Below, in pieces: positions 12,001-22,916 of a stretch of 64,000 nt of DNA. A program made the position numbers and the translations under genes. This stretch comes from Macrothele yani. Taxonomy: Eukaryota; Arthropoda; Arachnida; Araneae; Macrothelidae. How positions within the stretch are numbered: the stretch's first letter is position 1; each line of letters starts with the position of its first letter. The stretch covers positions 9,688,984-9,752,983 of the forward strand of contig CM077034.1 of NCBI GenBank assembly GCA_039090855.1. The letters are read 5' to 3'. The notes beneath the pieces are model-generated. The model worked only from the letters and a program-made list of their open reading frames with translations. It made no database searches and had not been told where the DNA came from.

Positions 12001-14322
12001 TGAGGGCAACGTTATGGTTTGCCGGCTTCGAAGGTGCGTGAGGGCAACGTTATGGTTTGTCGGCTTCGAAGGTGCGTGAGGGCAACGTTATGGTTTGCCG
12101 GCTTAGAAGGTGCGTGATGGCAACGTTATGGTTTGCCGGCTTCGAATGTGCGTGAGGGCAACGTTATGGTTTGCCGGCTTCGAAGGTGCGTGAGGGCAAC
12201 GTTATGGTTCCTCGGCTTCGAAGGTGCGTGAGGGCAACATTATGGTTTGCCGGCTTCGAAGGTGCGTGAGGGCAACGTTATGGTTTGCCGGCTTCGAAGG
12301 TGCGTGTGGGCAACGTTATGGTTTGTCGGCTTCGAAGGTTCGTGAGAGCAACGTTATGGTTTGCCGGCTTCGAAAGTGCGTGAGGGCAACGTTATGGTTT
12401 GCCGGCTTCGAAGGTGCGTGAGGGCAACGTTATGGTTTCTCGGCTTCGAAGGTGCGTGAGGGCAACATTATGGTTTGTCTGCTTCGAAGGTGCGTGAGGG
12501 CAACGTTATGGTTTGCCGGCTTCGAAGGTGCGTGAGGGCAACGTTATGGTTTGCCGGCTTCAAAGGTGCGTGAGGGCAACGTTATGGTTTGTCGGCTTCG
12601 AAGGTGCGTGAGGGCAACGTTATGATTTGCCGGCTTCGAAGGTGCGTGAGGGCAACGTTATGGTTTGTCGGCTTGGAAGGTGCGTGAGGACAACGTTATG
12701 GTTTGTCGGCTTCGAAATTGCGTGAGGACAACGTTATGGTTTGCCGGCTTCGAAGGTGCGTGAGGGCAACATTATGGTTTGTCGGCTTCGAAGGTGCGTG
12801 AAGTCAACGTTATGGTTTGCCGGCTTCGAAGGTGCGGAAATGCAACATTATGGTTTGTCGGCTTCGAAGGTGCGTGAGGGCAACGTTATCTTTTGTCGGC
12901 TTCGAAGGTGCGTGAGGGCAACATTATGGTTTGTCAGCTTCGAAGGTGCGTGAGGGCAACGTTATGGTTTGCCGGCTTCGAAGGTGCGTGAGGGCAACGT
13001 TATGGTTTGCCGGCTTCGAAGGTGCGTGAGGGCAACGTTATGGTTTGTCGGCTTCGAAGGTGCGTGAGGGCAACGTTACGGTTTGTCGGCTTCGAAGGTG
13101 CGTGAGGGCAACGTTATGGTTTCTCGGCTTCGAAGGTGCGTGAGGGCAACGTTATGGTTTGCCGGCTTCGAAGGTGCGTGAGGGCAACTTTATGGTTTGT
13201 CGGCTTCGAAGGTGCGTGAGGGCAACGTTATGGTTTGCCGGCTTCGAAGGTGCGTGAGAGCAACTTTATGGTTTGTCGGCTTCGAAGGTGCGTGAGGGCA
13301 ACGTTATGGTTTGCCGGCTTCGAAGGTGCGTGATGGCAACGTTATGGTTTGCCGGCTTCGAAGGTGCGTGAGGGCAACTTTATGGTTTGTCGGCTTCGAA
13401 GGTGCGTGAGGGCAACGTTATGGTTTGCCGGCTTCGAAGGTGCGTGAGGGCAACGTTATGGTTTGCCGGCTTCGAAGGTGCGTGAGGGCAACGTTATGGT
13501 TTGTCGGCTTCGAAGGTGCGTGAGGGCAACGTTATGGTTTGTCGGCTTCGAAGGTGCGTGAGGGCAACGTTATGGTTTCTCGGCTTCGAAGGTGCGTGAG
13601 GGCAACGTTATGGTTTGCCGGCTTCGAAGGTGCGTGAGGGCAACTTTATGTTTTGTCGGCTTCGAAGGTGCGTGAGGGCAACGTTATGGTTTGCCGGCTT
13701 CGAAGGTGCGTGAGAGCAACTTTATGGTTTGTCGGCTTCGAAGGTGCGTGAGGGCAACGTTATGGTTTGCCGGCTTCGAAGGTGCGTGATGGCAACGTTA
13801 TGGTTTGCCGGCTTCGAAGGTGCGTGAGGGCAACTTTATGGTTTGTCGGCTTCGAAGGTGCGTGAGGGCAACGTTATGGTTTGCCGGCTTCGAAGGTGCG
13901 TGAGGGCAACGTTATGGTTTGCCGGCTTCGAAGGTGCGTGAGGGCAACTTTATGGTTTGTCGGCTTCGAAGGTGCGTGAGGGCAACGTTATGGTTTGCCG
14001 GCTTCGAAGGTGCGTGAGAGCAACTTTGTGGTTTGTCGGCTTCGAAGGTGCGTGAGGGCAACGTTATGGTTTGCCGGCTTCGAAGGTGCGTGATGGCAAC
14101 GTTATGGTTTGCCGGCTTCGAAGGTGCGTGAGGGCAACTTTATGGTTTGTCGGCTTCGAAGGTGCGTGAGGGCAACGTTATGGTTTGCCGGCTTCGAAGG
14201 TGCGTGAGGGCAACGTTATGGTTTGCCGGCTTCGAAGGTGCGTGAGGGCAACGTTATGGTTTCTCGGCTTCGAAGGTGCGTGAGGGCAACGTTATGGTTT
14301 GTCGGCTTCGAAGGTGCGTGAG
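3071..14322 (+). repeat. 38-bp satellite array, about 296 copies (11.25 kb)
   Basis: The unit consensus is GCTTCGAAGGTGCGTGAGGG joined to CAACGTTATGGTTTGYCG, counted directly as 38 bp. Positions 35-36 vary mainly among GT, GC and CT (TTTGTCGG, TTTGCCGG, TTTCTCGG). Each unit contains TTCGAA and AACGTT palindromes and several CpGs. The core (about 4.2-9.9 kb) is extremely homogeneous. The flanks, especially 9.95-14.3 kb, carry more point changes (CAACTTT, CTACATT, TGATGG). Because 38 x 3 = 114, frames without stops arise by chance and give repetitive peptides, which I do not call genes. The array starts inside a truncated Tc1 copy and ends at a tRNA-Leu-like SINE. Confidence 0.98.
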
Positions 14323-14540
14323 CCGCCCCGGTGGCGCAGTGGTCTAAGGCGTTGGCCTCTGATCATTCGTCCGTAAGGGGTCCGGGTTCGAATCCCGGTC
14401 AGGCATGGATGTTGTGTTTTGTCTTACGGCACTGGCTCTCTCCCTTCCCTGGAACCAGTGACCCTACATTAGGGACGGGCGACTGCTTATAGCCCATTGA
14501 GTTGCTCACGGTGGTCGTTAAACCTCCAATCAATCAATGA
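14323..14540 (+). mobile_element. SINE family A (tRNA-Leu-like head), full copy
   Basis: The head at 14323-14405 has box A-like TGGCGCAGTGGTCTAAGGCG, a long variable region and box B-like GGGTTCGAATCCC. It resembles a type II (Leu/Ser) tRNA. The body follows (GTCTTACGGCACTGGCTCTC ... GGTCGTTAAACCTCCAATCA). It begins immediately after the last satellite unit (GTGAG/CCGCCCCGG). A sister copy is at 14819 and an inverted pair at 30.3-30.6 kb. Confidence 0.85.
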
Positions 14541-14818
14541 ATGGATGTTGTGTTTGTCTTACGGCACTGGCTCTCTCCCTTCCCTGGAACCAGTGACCCT
14601 AAATTAGGGACGGGTGACTGCTTATAGCCCATTGAGTTGCTCACGGTGGTCGTTAAACCTCCAATCAATCAATGAATGGATGTTGTGTTTGTCTTACGGC
14701 ACTGGCTCTCTCCCTTCCCTGGAACCAGTGACCCTAAATTAGGGACGGGTGACTGCTTATAGCATATTGAGTTGCTCACGGTGGTCGTTAAACCTCCAAT
14801 CAATAATAACGATTTGTA
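14541..14818 (+). repeat. Two extra tandem copies of the SINE-A body without head
   Basis: The body segment starting TGGATGTTGTGTTT is at 14406, 14542 and 14677, a period of 135-136 bp. Only the first has a tRNA-like head. The tail CAATCAATCAATGAA ends each repeat, so the body was duplicated in tandem after insertion. Confidence 0.85.
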
Positions 14819-15030
14819 GCTGATCCGGTGGCGCAATTGTCTAAGTGATGGCCTTTGATCACTCGTCCGAGATGGGTCCGGGTTCGAATCCCGGTCAGGC
14901 ATGGATGTTGTGTTTTGTCTTACGGCACTGGCTCTCTCCCTTCCCTGGAACCAGTGACCCTAAATTAGGGACGGGTGACTGCTTATAGCCCATTGAGTTG
15001 CTCACGGTGGTTGTTAAACCTCCAATTAAA
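14819..15030 (+). mobile_element. SINE family A, second full copy (diverged head)
   Basis: A head at about 14819-14902 (GGTGGCGCAATTGTCTAAG ... GGGTTCGAATCCC) is followed by the same body, ending in an A-rich tail AATTAAAAGAAAAAAAT. Confidence 0.8.
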
Positions 15031-15820
15031 AGAAAAAAATAAGTTCTACATCTACGCCCAATGGCGGAGAAACTGTGAAATACTTTAAGAAGAAAATATT
15101 CCAAAAATGTTTATCGATGTGAGTGGCATCAGTCCACGAAAGTAAATTTTCAATCGATATATTTGAAGCTCAGATTTCATTTCAAATACATCAGAAGCAA
15201 AAATTAACACTTACGCCCCCTAGTGGCCAAAGTAATTTTTTACCAAAAATTAGAAATTATTTGCAGAAGATTTTCCATCAGGAGATGTATCCGCTGAAGA
15301 AGCATTTTTGCAAATCGGAGTTTTAGAAGAAGAGTTATCGGGGAAAATGTAATTTACTTTTACGCCCCCTAGCGGAAAATCTATGCGTAATTTAAAAAAA
15401 GTAACTATATCTAAATTACTCTTCGACATAAATGGAATCGAAAGATAATTTTTTTTTTCCATCGGATGTTTAGAAGCAAATATGTGAAATGAAACGCATT
15501 TTTGAATTCGACATCATCTGCATTTACGCCCTCTAGCGGCGAAATTGTACATCGTAAAAAAAAAAAAAGCGAAATGAAGGATCATAATTCGCAATTTCAA
15601 GCTTCCCAATGCAAAACGAATTTTTCAAATCGGACTAATAGTTGCAGAGATATCGTGGATACAGACGGACGGAAGGACAAAGGGTTTTTTTGTTGTTGTT
15701 GTTTTTTGACAAAAAAACGATCTTTTTTTTTTACAAAAGCCGTGCTAAAAACTACACCGGACATTTTTTTGTCCACCAGGATCGCTGCGTTCAAAATGCA
15801 CATCACGGATCCGACCTATA
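15031..15820 (+). repeat. Degenerate ~155-bp tandem repeat with ACGCCCYCTAGCGG motif
   Basis: The motif ACGCCC(C/T)CTAGCGG and close variants occur at about 15053, 15212, 15361 and 15524, spaced 149-163 bp. They sit in AT-rich sequence with shared surroundings such as AAATTTTTxAAA and GAAGCAAA. The last part (15.64-15.82 kb) contains GATATCGTGGATACAGACGG and long T runs. No coding signature is convincing here. Confidence 0.5.
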
Positions 15821-17133
15821 CACAGTGCGTCAAAGAATTTTTAAGACTGGCGCTAGATTTCAGCCTACGGTGGCGCCACCAGTGTAATCGCGAATGCGTT
15901 ATAAACCGTGACCATCTGCTTGCTTTCTGCCAAAAGTACTGCGCAGTTGTTAAAGTAACTCAAACGAAACGGCCGTTCATTACAGAAGTAAAATTTTTTT
16001 CATGTTGAATTATTAAGATGGAACAAAGGGCTGTTATTAAATTTAACGCAAAACTTGGTAAAAGTGCCTCGGAAACGTATCAAATGATAAAACAAGTTTA
16101 CGGTGAGTTTTGTTTAAGTAGATCAAATGTTTTCCTGTGACACAAACGTTTTTTGGACCGAAGAGAGATGCTAGAAGATGATAAGCATACCGGAAGACCA
16201 AGTTCATCTAGGACACCTGAGATTATTGAAAAAGTGCGTGAGTTCGTGGCAAACAATCGATGTGCGTCACTAAGAATGATGGAAGAGTCTTTAAACATCA
16301 ACAAAGAAACGATTCGAATCATTCTGCATGAAGATTTGGGCAAAACAAAAGTCTGTGCTAAATTTGTTCCACACACGTTAACCAATGAACAAAAATCAAG
16401 GAGAAGTGCACATTGCAGAGACATCATTTCAGCCGCTGAAAATGATCCAAACTTCTTAAATTCGATTGTTACAGGTGATGAAACATGGTGTTTTCAATAT
16501 GATCCTAAAACAAAGCGACAAAGTGTGGAATGGAAGTCAAAAAACTCACCACAAGCCAAAAAAACAAGAAAAGTTCCATCGAAAATCAAAACAATGCTCA
16601 TTACATTCTTCGATAGTAAGGGTATTATCCACAAAGAATTTGTTCCAAGTGGACAAACAATTACTGGTGAGTTTTATTTAAATGTTTTGAGGTGTTTGAT
16701 GGGCAGAATTCGTCGCATTCGTCCTGAATATCGAGATGAAAACAGTTGATGTTTCTTGCACGATAATGCACCCAGTGACACCTCACTTCTTGTTCGTAGA
16801 TGTTTGGCGAAAAATAACGTCTGTGTGTTGAATCATCCACCGTATTCGCCTGATTTAGCACCCTGCGACTTTTCATTATTCCCCAAACTTAAAAGGACGT
16901 TAAAAGGGTGTTATTTTGATGATATTTCGACCATACAAACAGCTTCGACGCGTGCTTTGGAGGCAATTCCGCAAAGTGAACTGGAACAGGCATTCGAATC
17001 ATTATCAAATCGCTGTAACAATTGTATTGAAGCCGGAGGGACTTATTTTGTATAACAAATCAAAACAAATTATAATTTCTTGTTTCTATTTCATTTTACA
17101 GAGCCAGTGTTAAAAATTCTTTGACGCACTGTG
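15821..17133 (+). mobile_element. Complete mariner element with TIRs and TA duplication
   Basis: TIRs of about 34 bp start CACAGTGCGTCAAAGAATTT at 15821, and the inverted copy ends at 17133. They differ at only a few positions and are flanked by TA on both sides (15819-15820 and 17134-17135). The length of 1313 bp is typical of mariner. The enclosed transposase is broken by two stops. A truncated relative is amplified at 46.8-49.4 kb. Confidence 0.93.
16018..17055 (+). pseudogene. Mariner transposase, near-complete, two in-frame TGA stops
   Basis: From ATG 16018 to TAA 17053-17055 one frame encodes 345 codons, the usual mariner length. It is interrupted by TGA at 16138-16140 (expected VFxWHKRF) and TGA at 16747-16749 (ENS*CFLHDN). 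The related copies at 47 kb have TGG at the second site, so that stop is a mutated Trp codon. The HTH region holds DRREMLEDDKHTGRPS. The DD34D catalytic set is present: TGDETW, HDNAPS and SPDLAPCDF, with 34 residues between the last two Asp. The normally conserved His of NAPSH is Asp. The family catalyses cut-and-paste transposition into TA. Not functional as it stands. Confidence 0.93.
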
Positions 17134-17216
17134 TATTTATAAAGCAAGTAGACTCTTTTTTCCGCCAGTTTTCTTCACCTGATGATGAAAGATCTTGTGT
17201 TTTTCAGCCTTATATA

Positions 17217-18400
17217 AACTGAAGTGCCAGAAAAACTGGTACAGACGAGCTTATGCAAAATACTTAGCAACGATACCTATGCGCGTGCTCGGTTGCGTTC
17301 TCCAGTGCGTATATAAAGCGATAGACATCCTTGCCAGCTGTCAGAGCTGTTCTCGGCATGAAAATGACGAATAATAACGATTTAAGCGATTTTCAACGCG
17401 GTGTCATAGTTGGCGCTCGTGAGATGGGCCATAGTATTTCGGAGGTAGAAACGAAGTTCGGATTTTCACGGACGACCATTGCAAGGGTGTACCTTGACTA
17501 CAAGAATTTCGGCAAAACCTCCAACCTACGATACCAGTGTGGCCGTAAAGAGACATTGGGTGAACGTGACCATCGTCGGCTGTCAAGAATCGTTTCACGC
17601 GACACTCTCGCAGGTAGCATCGGAATTCAATGCTGGAGCCTTAACAAGCATCAGCGTCCGGACTGCGCAACGTACCCTGCACGATATGGGCTTTGGGAGC
17701 CCACGCCCAACTCGAGTCCCCTTGATGGGTGCACGACACAGTGCTATACGCCTCGCCTGGGCACGGAAACACCGCCACTGGACACTTGATGACTAGAAAC
17801 AAGTAGCCTGGTCTGACGAGTCGCGTTTCCAACTGAATCGGGCAGATGGAAGGATTCGTGTGTGGCGCAAACCCCATGAAGCCGTGAATCCCGCCTGTCA
17901 ACAGGGAATTTCACCGGCTGGTGGAGGGACCGTAATGGTGTGGGGTGTATTTAGCTGGACTTCACTGGGAACCCCTAGTACGTCTACAAACGTCTGTGAC
18001 CGACCAACGCTATGCGCGCATCCTTTCTGACGAGGTACACCCGTTCATGTCCCGCATTCATGCTGATGGGTTGGGCCTGTTCCAACAGGACAACGCACCT
18101 CCACGCAAGTGTCGGGACGCCACATTATGCTTGGAGGAGCATTCAACTGAGTTTGGGGTGTTACCATTTCCACCCAAGTTCGGAACGTGATAGAATACAT
18201 TTGGGATGCCCGCTATCGAACACAGGAATCCAAGACCTCGGAATACACCCGAATTGTGGAACGCTTTGCAGGTAGTATGGTGTGCATTGCGTACAGCATT
18301 TTTCCAGGATTTCCGCCCGTCCTATTTCTGGAGTCCTGCGCTCCCGTGGGGGACGTACCTAGTATTAGACTGGTGTAGCAATTTTTCTGGCACTTCACTG
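17217..18400 (+). mobile_element. Tc1-like element with TIRs, degenerate
   Basis: Inverted ends read ACTGAAGTGCCAGAAAAACT at about 17219 and TTTTTCTGGCACTTCACTG ending at 18400, with TA on each side. The length of about 1.18 kb is normal for a Tc1-like element carrying one transposase. Confidence 0.85.
17358..18370 (+). pseudogene. Tc1-like transposase, frameshifted
   Basis: ATG 17358 opens MKMTNNNDLSDFQRGVIVGA, an N-terminal HTH with GFSRTTIARVY. A frameshift near 17530 moves the reading to a frame with FNAGALTSISVRTAQRTL and RLAWARKHRHW. A stop at about 17794 interrupts before AWSDESRFQLNRADGRIRVW, which retains the first catalytic Asp. LFQQDNAP (second Asp) appears near 18080, but the final SPDLNPIEHxWD block is unrecognisable (SPDL lost; VIEYIWDARYR near 18190). 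Clearly inactive. Confidence 0.88.
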
Positions 18401-18686
18401 TATACTTTAATCGTTAAATTTTAAAGTGTTTAAACTAAGGCATTTGTGTCCTTTGGTATCGTGCTTCGACAGCAGCATTCCATTTTACGTATGTACGTCT
18501 GACCCCGTGGTTCGCGGTGGAGACAGATCTCCTCAATCTAACCATCCGTTAGAACTTTTTCTCTTTTGAGCAACGGAATGTGGCGCTGAGCGTTGCATTT
18601 TCACGGCGTTGGTCGTGTTTTATTACATTCAGTGAAATATTTCTGTACTTCTACTACATTTGTGTGCACAGTGTGTTTATAACGAA
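18401..18686. other. Intronic sequence, nothing recognised
   Basis: Unique-looking sequence lies between the Tc1 element and the SINE-B array. I see no ORF, TIR or repeat here. Confidence 0.4.
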
Positions 18687-20741
18687 GTGAATTTCTCCGT
18701 CATTTTTATCCGCGCCAGGATTCGAACCCGGGTCCACTCATTCCGGAATAAGTTGCTCTACCAATTAAGCTACGCGGACATTTTATTCTGATTCCTATCT
18801 GCCTTTATGTCGTGTGCGTCCTTCTGGCAGGTACGTCACATCTCCTGGTACGTTACATCATCTCCCCCTTATTATTTTTATTATTTTTTTTTGAAGTGCT
18901 GGAGAAGGGATTCTCTTTTTTTTCTATCTCGCGGTGTGGAAATCACATCACACCAATGCGAGATTTTGAACGGTCGGGTCATCCGGATAGTTCGGGCGCC
19001 ATTATAACGAATTGAATTTCTCCGTCATTTTTGGTCTACGCCGGGTTTCGAACCCGGATCCCCTCATTCCGGAATAAGTCACTCTACCAATTAAGCTACG
19101 CGGACGTTTTATTCTGATTCCTATCTGCCTCTATGTCGTGTGCGTCCTTCTGGCAGGTACGTCACATCTCCTGGTACGTTACATCATCTCCCCCTTATTT
19201 TTTTTTTTTTTCGAAGTGCTGCTCTTATTTTTCCTATCTCGCGGTGTGGAAATCACATCACACCAATGCGAGATTTTGAACGGTCGGGTCATCCGGATAG
19301 TTCGGGCGCCATTATAACGAATTGAATTTCTCCGTCATTTTTGGTCTACGCCGGGTTTCGAACCCGGATCCCCTCATTCCGGAATAAGTCACTCTACCAA
19401 TTAAGCTACGCGGACGTTTTATTCTGATTCCTATCTGCCTCTATGTCGTGTGCGTCCTTCTGGCAGGTACGTCACATCTCCTGGTACGTTACATCATCTC
19501 CCCCTTATTTTTTTTTTTTTTTTCGAAGTGCTGCTCTTATTTTTCCTATCTCGCGGTGTGGAAATCACATCACACCAATGCGAGATTTTGAACGGTCGGG
19601 TCATCCGGATAGTTCGGGCGCCATTATAACGAATTGAATTTCTCCGTCATTTTTGGTCTACGCCGGGTTTCGAACCCGGATCCCCTCATTCCGGAATAAG
19701 TCACTCTACCAATTAAGCTACGCGGACGTTTTATTCTGATTCCTATCTGCCTCTATGTCGTGTGCGTCCTTCTGGCAGGTACGTCACATCTCCTGGTACG
19801 TTACATCATCTCCCCCTTATTTTTTTTTTTTTTTTTTTCGAAGTGCTGCTCTTATTTTTCCTATCTCGCGGTGTGGAAATCACATCACACCAATGCGAGA
19901 TTTTGAACGGTCGGGTCATCCGGATAGTTCGGGCGCCATTATAACGAAGTAAATTTCTCCGTCATTTTTATCCGCGCCAGGATTCGAACCCGGATCCATT
20001 CATTCCGGAATAAGTTGCTCTACCAATTAAGCTACGCGGACGTTTTATTCTTATTCCTATCTGCCTTTATGTCGTGTGCGTCCTTCTGGCAGGTACGTCA
20101 CATCTCCTGGTACGTTACATCATCTCCCCCTTATTTTTTTTTTTTTTTTTTCGAAGTGCTGCTCTTATTTTTCCTATCTCGCGGTGTGGAAATCACATCA
20201 CACCAATGCGAGATTTTGAACGGTCGGGTCATACGGATAGTTCGGGCGCCATTATAACGAATTGAATTTCTCCGTCATTTTTGGTCCGCGCCGGGATTCG
20301 AACCCGGATCCACTCATTCCGGAATAAGTCACTCTACCAATTGAGCTACGCGGACGTTTTATTCTGATTCCTATCTGCCTCTATGTCGTGTGCGTCCTTC
20401 TGGCAGGTACGTCACATCTCCTGGTACGTTACATCATCTCCCCCTTATTTTTTTTTTTTTTCGAAGTGCTGCTCTTATTTTTCCTATCTCGCGGTGTGGA
20501 AATCACATCACACCAATGCGAGATTTTGAACGGTCGGGTCATCCGGATAGTTCGGGCGCCATTATAACGAAGTAAATTTCTCCGTCATTTTTATCCGCGC
20601 CAGGATTCGAACCCGGGTCCACTCATTCCGGAACAAGTCGCTCTACCAACTGAGCTACGCGGACATTTGTTTTGATTCCTATATGCCTCTATGTCGTGTG
20701 CGTCCTTCTGGCAGGTACGTCACATCTCCTGGTACGTTACA
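18687..20741 (-). repeat. SINE-B tandem array 1, ~312-bp units, seven tRNA-like heads
   Basis: tRNA-like heads on the - strand lie at 18709-18779, 19033-19105, 19343-19415, 19655-19727, 19970-20041, 20283-20355 and 20593-20664. Spacing is 310-324 bp. Each unit also has a T run of variable length (9-18), the segment CTATCTCGCGGTGTGGAAAT, GCGAGATTTTGAACGG, and CTTCTGGCAGGTACGTCACA. The tRNA anticodon arm is mostly the perfect 16-bp palindrome CTTATTCCGGAATAAG or a one-base variant. Near-identity of units 2 to 4 points to tandem duplication, not independent insertions. Short ORFs across the units are by-products of the period. Confidence 0.93.
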
Positions 20742-21036
20742 TGTTCACTTGTAACTTCTGCTGTATTTTACGTGCTATCTATGTTGCACGAGTTGTACTA
20801 TGTTTTTCTCTTACCTCGGTTTGCTATTAAGTATGTCAGCACTGCTTACTAGTGTCTATGTATATAATTGTCATTCTATTACATCACCGTTTTGCTCAAT
20901 TGTGCCTGTTTATTGTGCCCTCTAAGTTTGTATTATTGCTTACCTGCAAATATGTTCCTTCAGCGTCCATGTTACGCGCTAGCCACCCAATGATGTCTTT
21001 CCTTAACTTGTTGTTGTGTATTTAGCTCAACTGCAG
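20742..21036 (+). repeat. Diverged copy of a ~300-bp intron repeat, left of the RTE element
   Basis: It contains TGTTGCACGAGTTGTACTATG, CTATGTATATAATTGTCATT, AAATATGTTCCTTCAG and TGTATTTAGCTCAACTGCAG. All recur in the same order at 22410-22916. The RTE LINE begins right after CTGCAG at 21036. Confidence 0.65.
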
Positions 21037-22409
21037 TTTCTTCCTAGTAAGATTCCTGAGGATTGGAACAATGCTACAATGATCCTGCTACATAAAAAAG
21101 GTGACATTGAGGATCTCAGGAACTACAGACCTATCAGCCTATTATCAGTGGTTTATAAAATCTTCACTAAAGTTCTTTCACACCGCTTGAAGGTAACACT
21201 GGACATGGCTCAACCGAGAGAACAAGCTGGATTCAGGAGTGGCTACAGCACAATAGATCATATCCACGTACTGAGAGAACTAATTGAAAGAGCGAGGGAA
21301 TATGAACTTCCATTGTGCATGGCTTTTATCGATTATGAAAAAGCCTTTGATTCGGTGAAACCATCAGCAGTTACAATGGCTCTGAAAACCTGCGGTATTG
21401 AAGATGCATACATTAATATTATTAATAACATCTATGAAAAATGCAAGTGCAAAGATTCGGCTGTTTGAAAATACAACACACATAAAAATTGGAAAGGGAG
21501 TGAGACAAGGTGACACCATATCTCCGAAGCTCTTTAATGCCACATTGGAAAATGTCTTTCAATCACTGAACTGGGAAAACAAAGGGATAAAGATTAATGG
21601 AGATTATCTAACCCACCTTCGTTTTGCTGATGACGTAGTCATTTTTGCAACTACCCCATCAGAGCTGCAGAGTATGATCCAGGAACTTGCTGACAAGAGT
21701 AAAGAAGTGGGATTAAAAATGAACTTTCAGAAGACAAAAGTGATGTTCAATGCTTTTACAAGAAATGAAGATTTATCGATTGATGGAGAAAAACTGGAGA
21801 TAACAGACACGTACGTTTATCTTGGACAGCAGATATCAAGTGAGGGTCACATTGGTGAAGAAATTAATCGGCGTACAAAACTTGCCTGGAGAGCTTTTGG
21901 AAGAAACAGCATAATTTTCAAGAGCAATATGCCATTATGTCTTAAAAGAAAAGTGTTTGATCAATGCATCCTTCCAGTGCTTACGTATGGTGCAGAGACG
22001 TGGACCTTAACTAAAAGAGATATACAAAGGCTGCAGACAACTCAAAGCAGCATGGAGAGGTGCATGCTTGGTATAACCAGGAGAGATAAGAAGAGGAACT
22101 CGTGGATCCGAAAAATGACGAGAGTGGAAGACATCATGATCAGAGTTAAATCCCTGAAATGGCAATGGGCTGGACATACTGCCAGAAGGACAGACCATAG
22201 ATGGACAGCCGAAATTTTAGATTGGATTCCAAGGGACAGAAAAAGACCCAGAAGAAGACCACATGGGAGATGGGTGGATGAAATTCGTAAATATGCGGGA
22301 GTGACATGAAGGAGACTGGCACAAGACAGACCGTTGTGGACGAAACTTGGGGAGACCTTCGTCCAGCAGTGGATTGATAATGGTTGACAATGATGATGAT
22401 GATGATGAT
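21037..22409 (+). pseudogene. RTE-type LINE, 5'-truncated reverse transcriptase with one frameshift
   Basis: The first part encodes reverse transcriptase signatures LLHKKGDIEDLRNYRPISLL, AGFRSGYSTIDHI and FIDYEKAFDSV (motif A Asp). A one-base shift near 21440 moves to a second frame with GKGVRQGDTISPKLFNATLE and LRFADDVVIFA (the FADD box). That frame continues through ITDTYVYLGQ, YGAETWTLTK and KWQWAGHTAR to a stop at 22307-22309. Downstream RLAQDRPLW and QQWID remain readable after the stop. The end is a (TGA/GAT)n run at about 22390-22409. This motif set and the short repeat tail are typical of the RTE clade. Endonuclease and N-terminal parts are absent, so this is a dead-on-arrival copy. 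Confidence 0.92.
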
Positions 22410-22916
22410 TTTATCCATTGCACGAGTTGTTCCATGTTTTTTCATCATTGTGTTGCTCAACATATGCCATCATGCGATTTAAGTTTTCAATACAGTTTCT
22501 CTGCATATATGTTCCTTTAGTGTCATGTGACATGCTGGCCACCACTTTAAGGTGTTTCGTCTACACCTGTAGTGTTTTTAGCTCCATTGCAGCATCTTCT
22601 TATCATTTCTCATTGTAGTATATATTTCTTCGTTGCATAAGTCATACTATATTTTTCCATCGCCGTCGTTTCGCTTCTACGTATGCCTGCGCTATGGAAT
22701 GTTAACCTATGTATATAATTATCATTCTATTTCATTTTTGTTTTTGCTCAACCTGTGCCTACTTTATCATGGGTTTTAAGTTTTCAATACAGTGTACCTG
22801 GAAATATGTTCCTTCAGTGTCATGTGACACGTTGACCAACTTATGGTGTTTTTCTCTACACCTGCTGTGTATTTAGCTCAATTGCAGCATATCAGTATCA
22901 TCAACATTTCTCATTG
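22410..22916 (+). repeat. Two further units of the ~300-bp intron repeat
   Basis: Segments beginning near 22410 and 22616 share TTTAAGTTTTCAATACAGT, ATATGTTCCTTxAGTGTCATG, TTTAGCTCxATTGCAGCAT and TTTCTCATTG. With 20742-21036 they form a small diverged tandem family that separates the two SINE-B arrays. Confidence 0.65.

Noticed and set aside
12224..12953. ORFs encoding CRLRRCVRATLWF-type repeats
   Set aside because: By-product of three 38-bp units equalling 38 codons in a diverged part of the satellite.
3071..14322. CRISPR-like array of regular short repeats
   Set aside because: Units are contiguous, with no unique spacers between repeats, and the context is eukaryotic. It is a tandem satellite.
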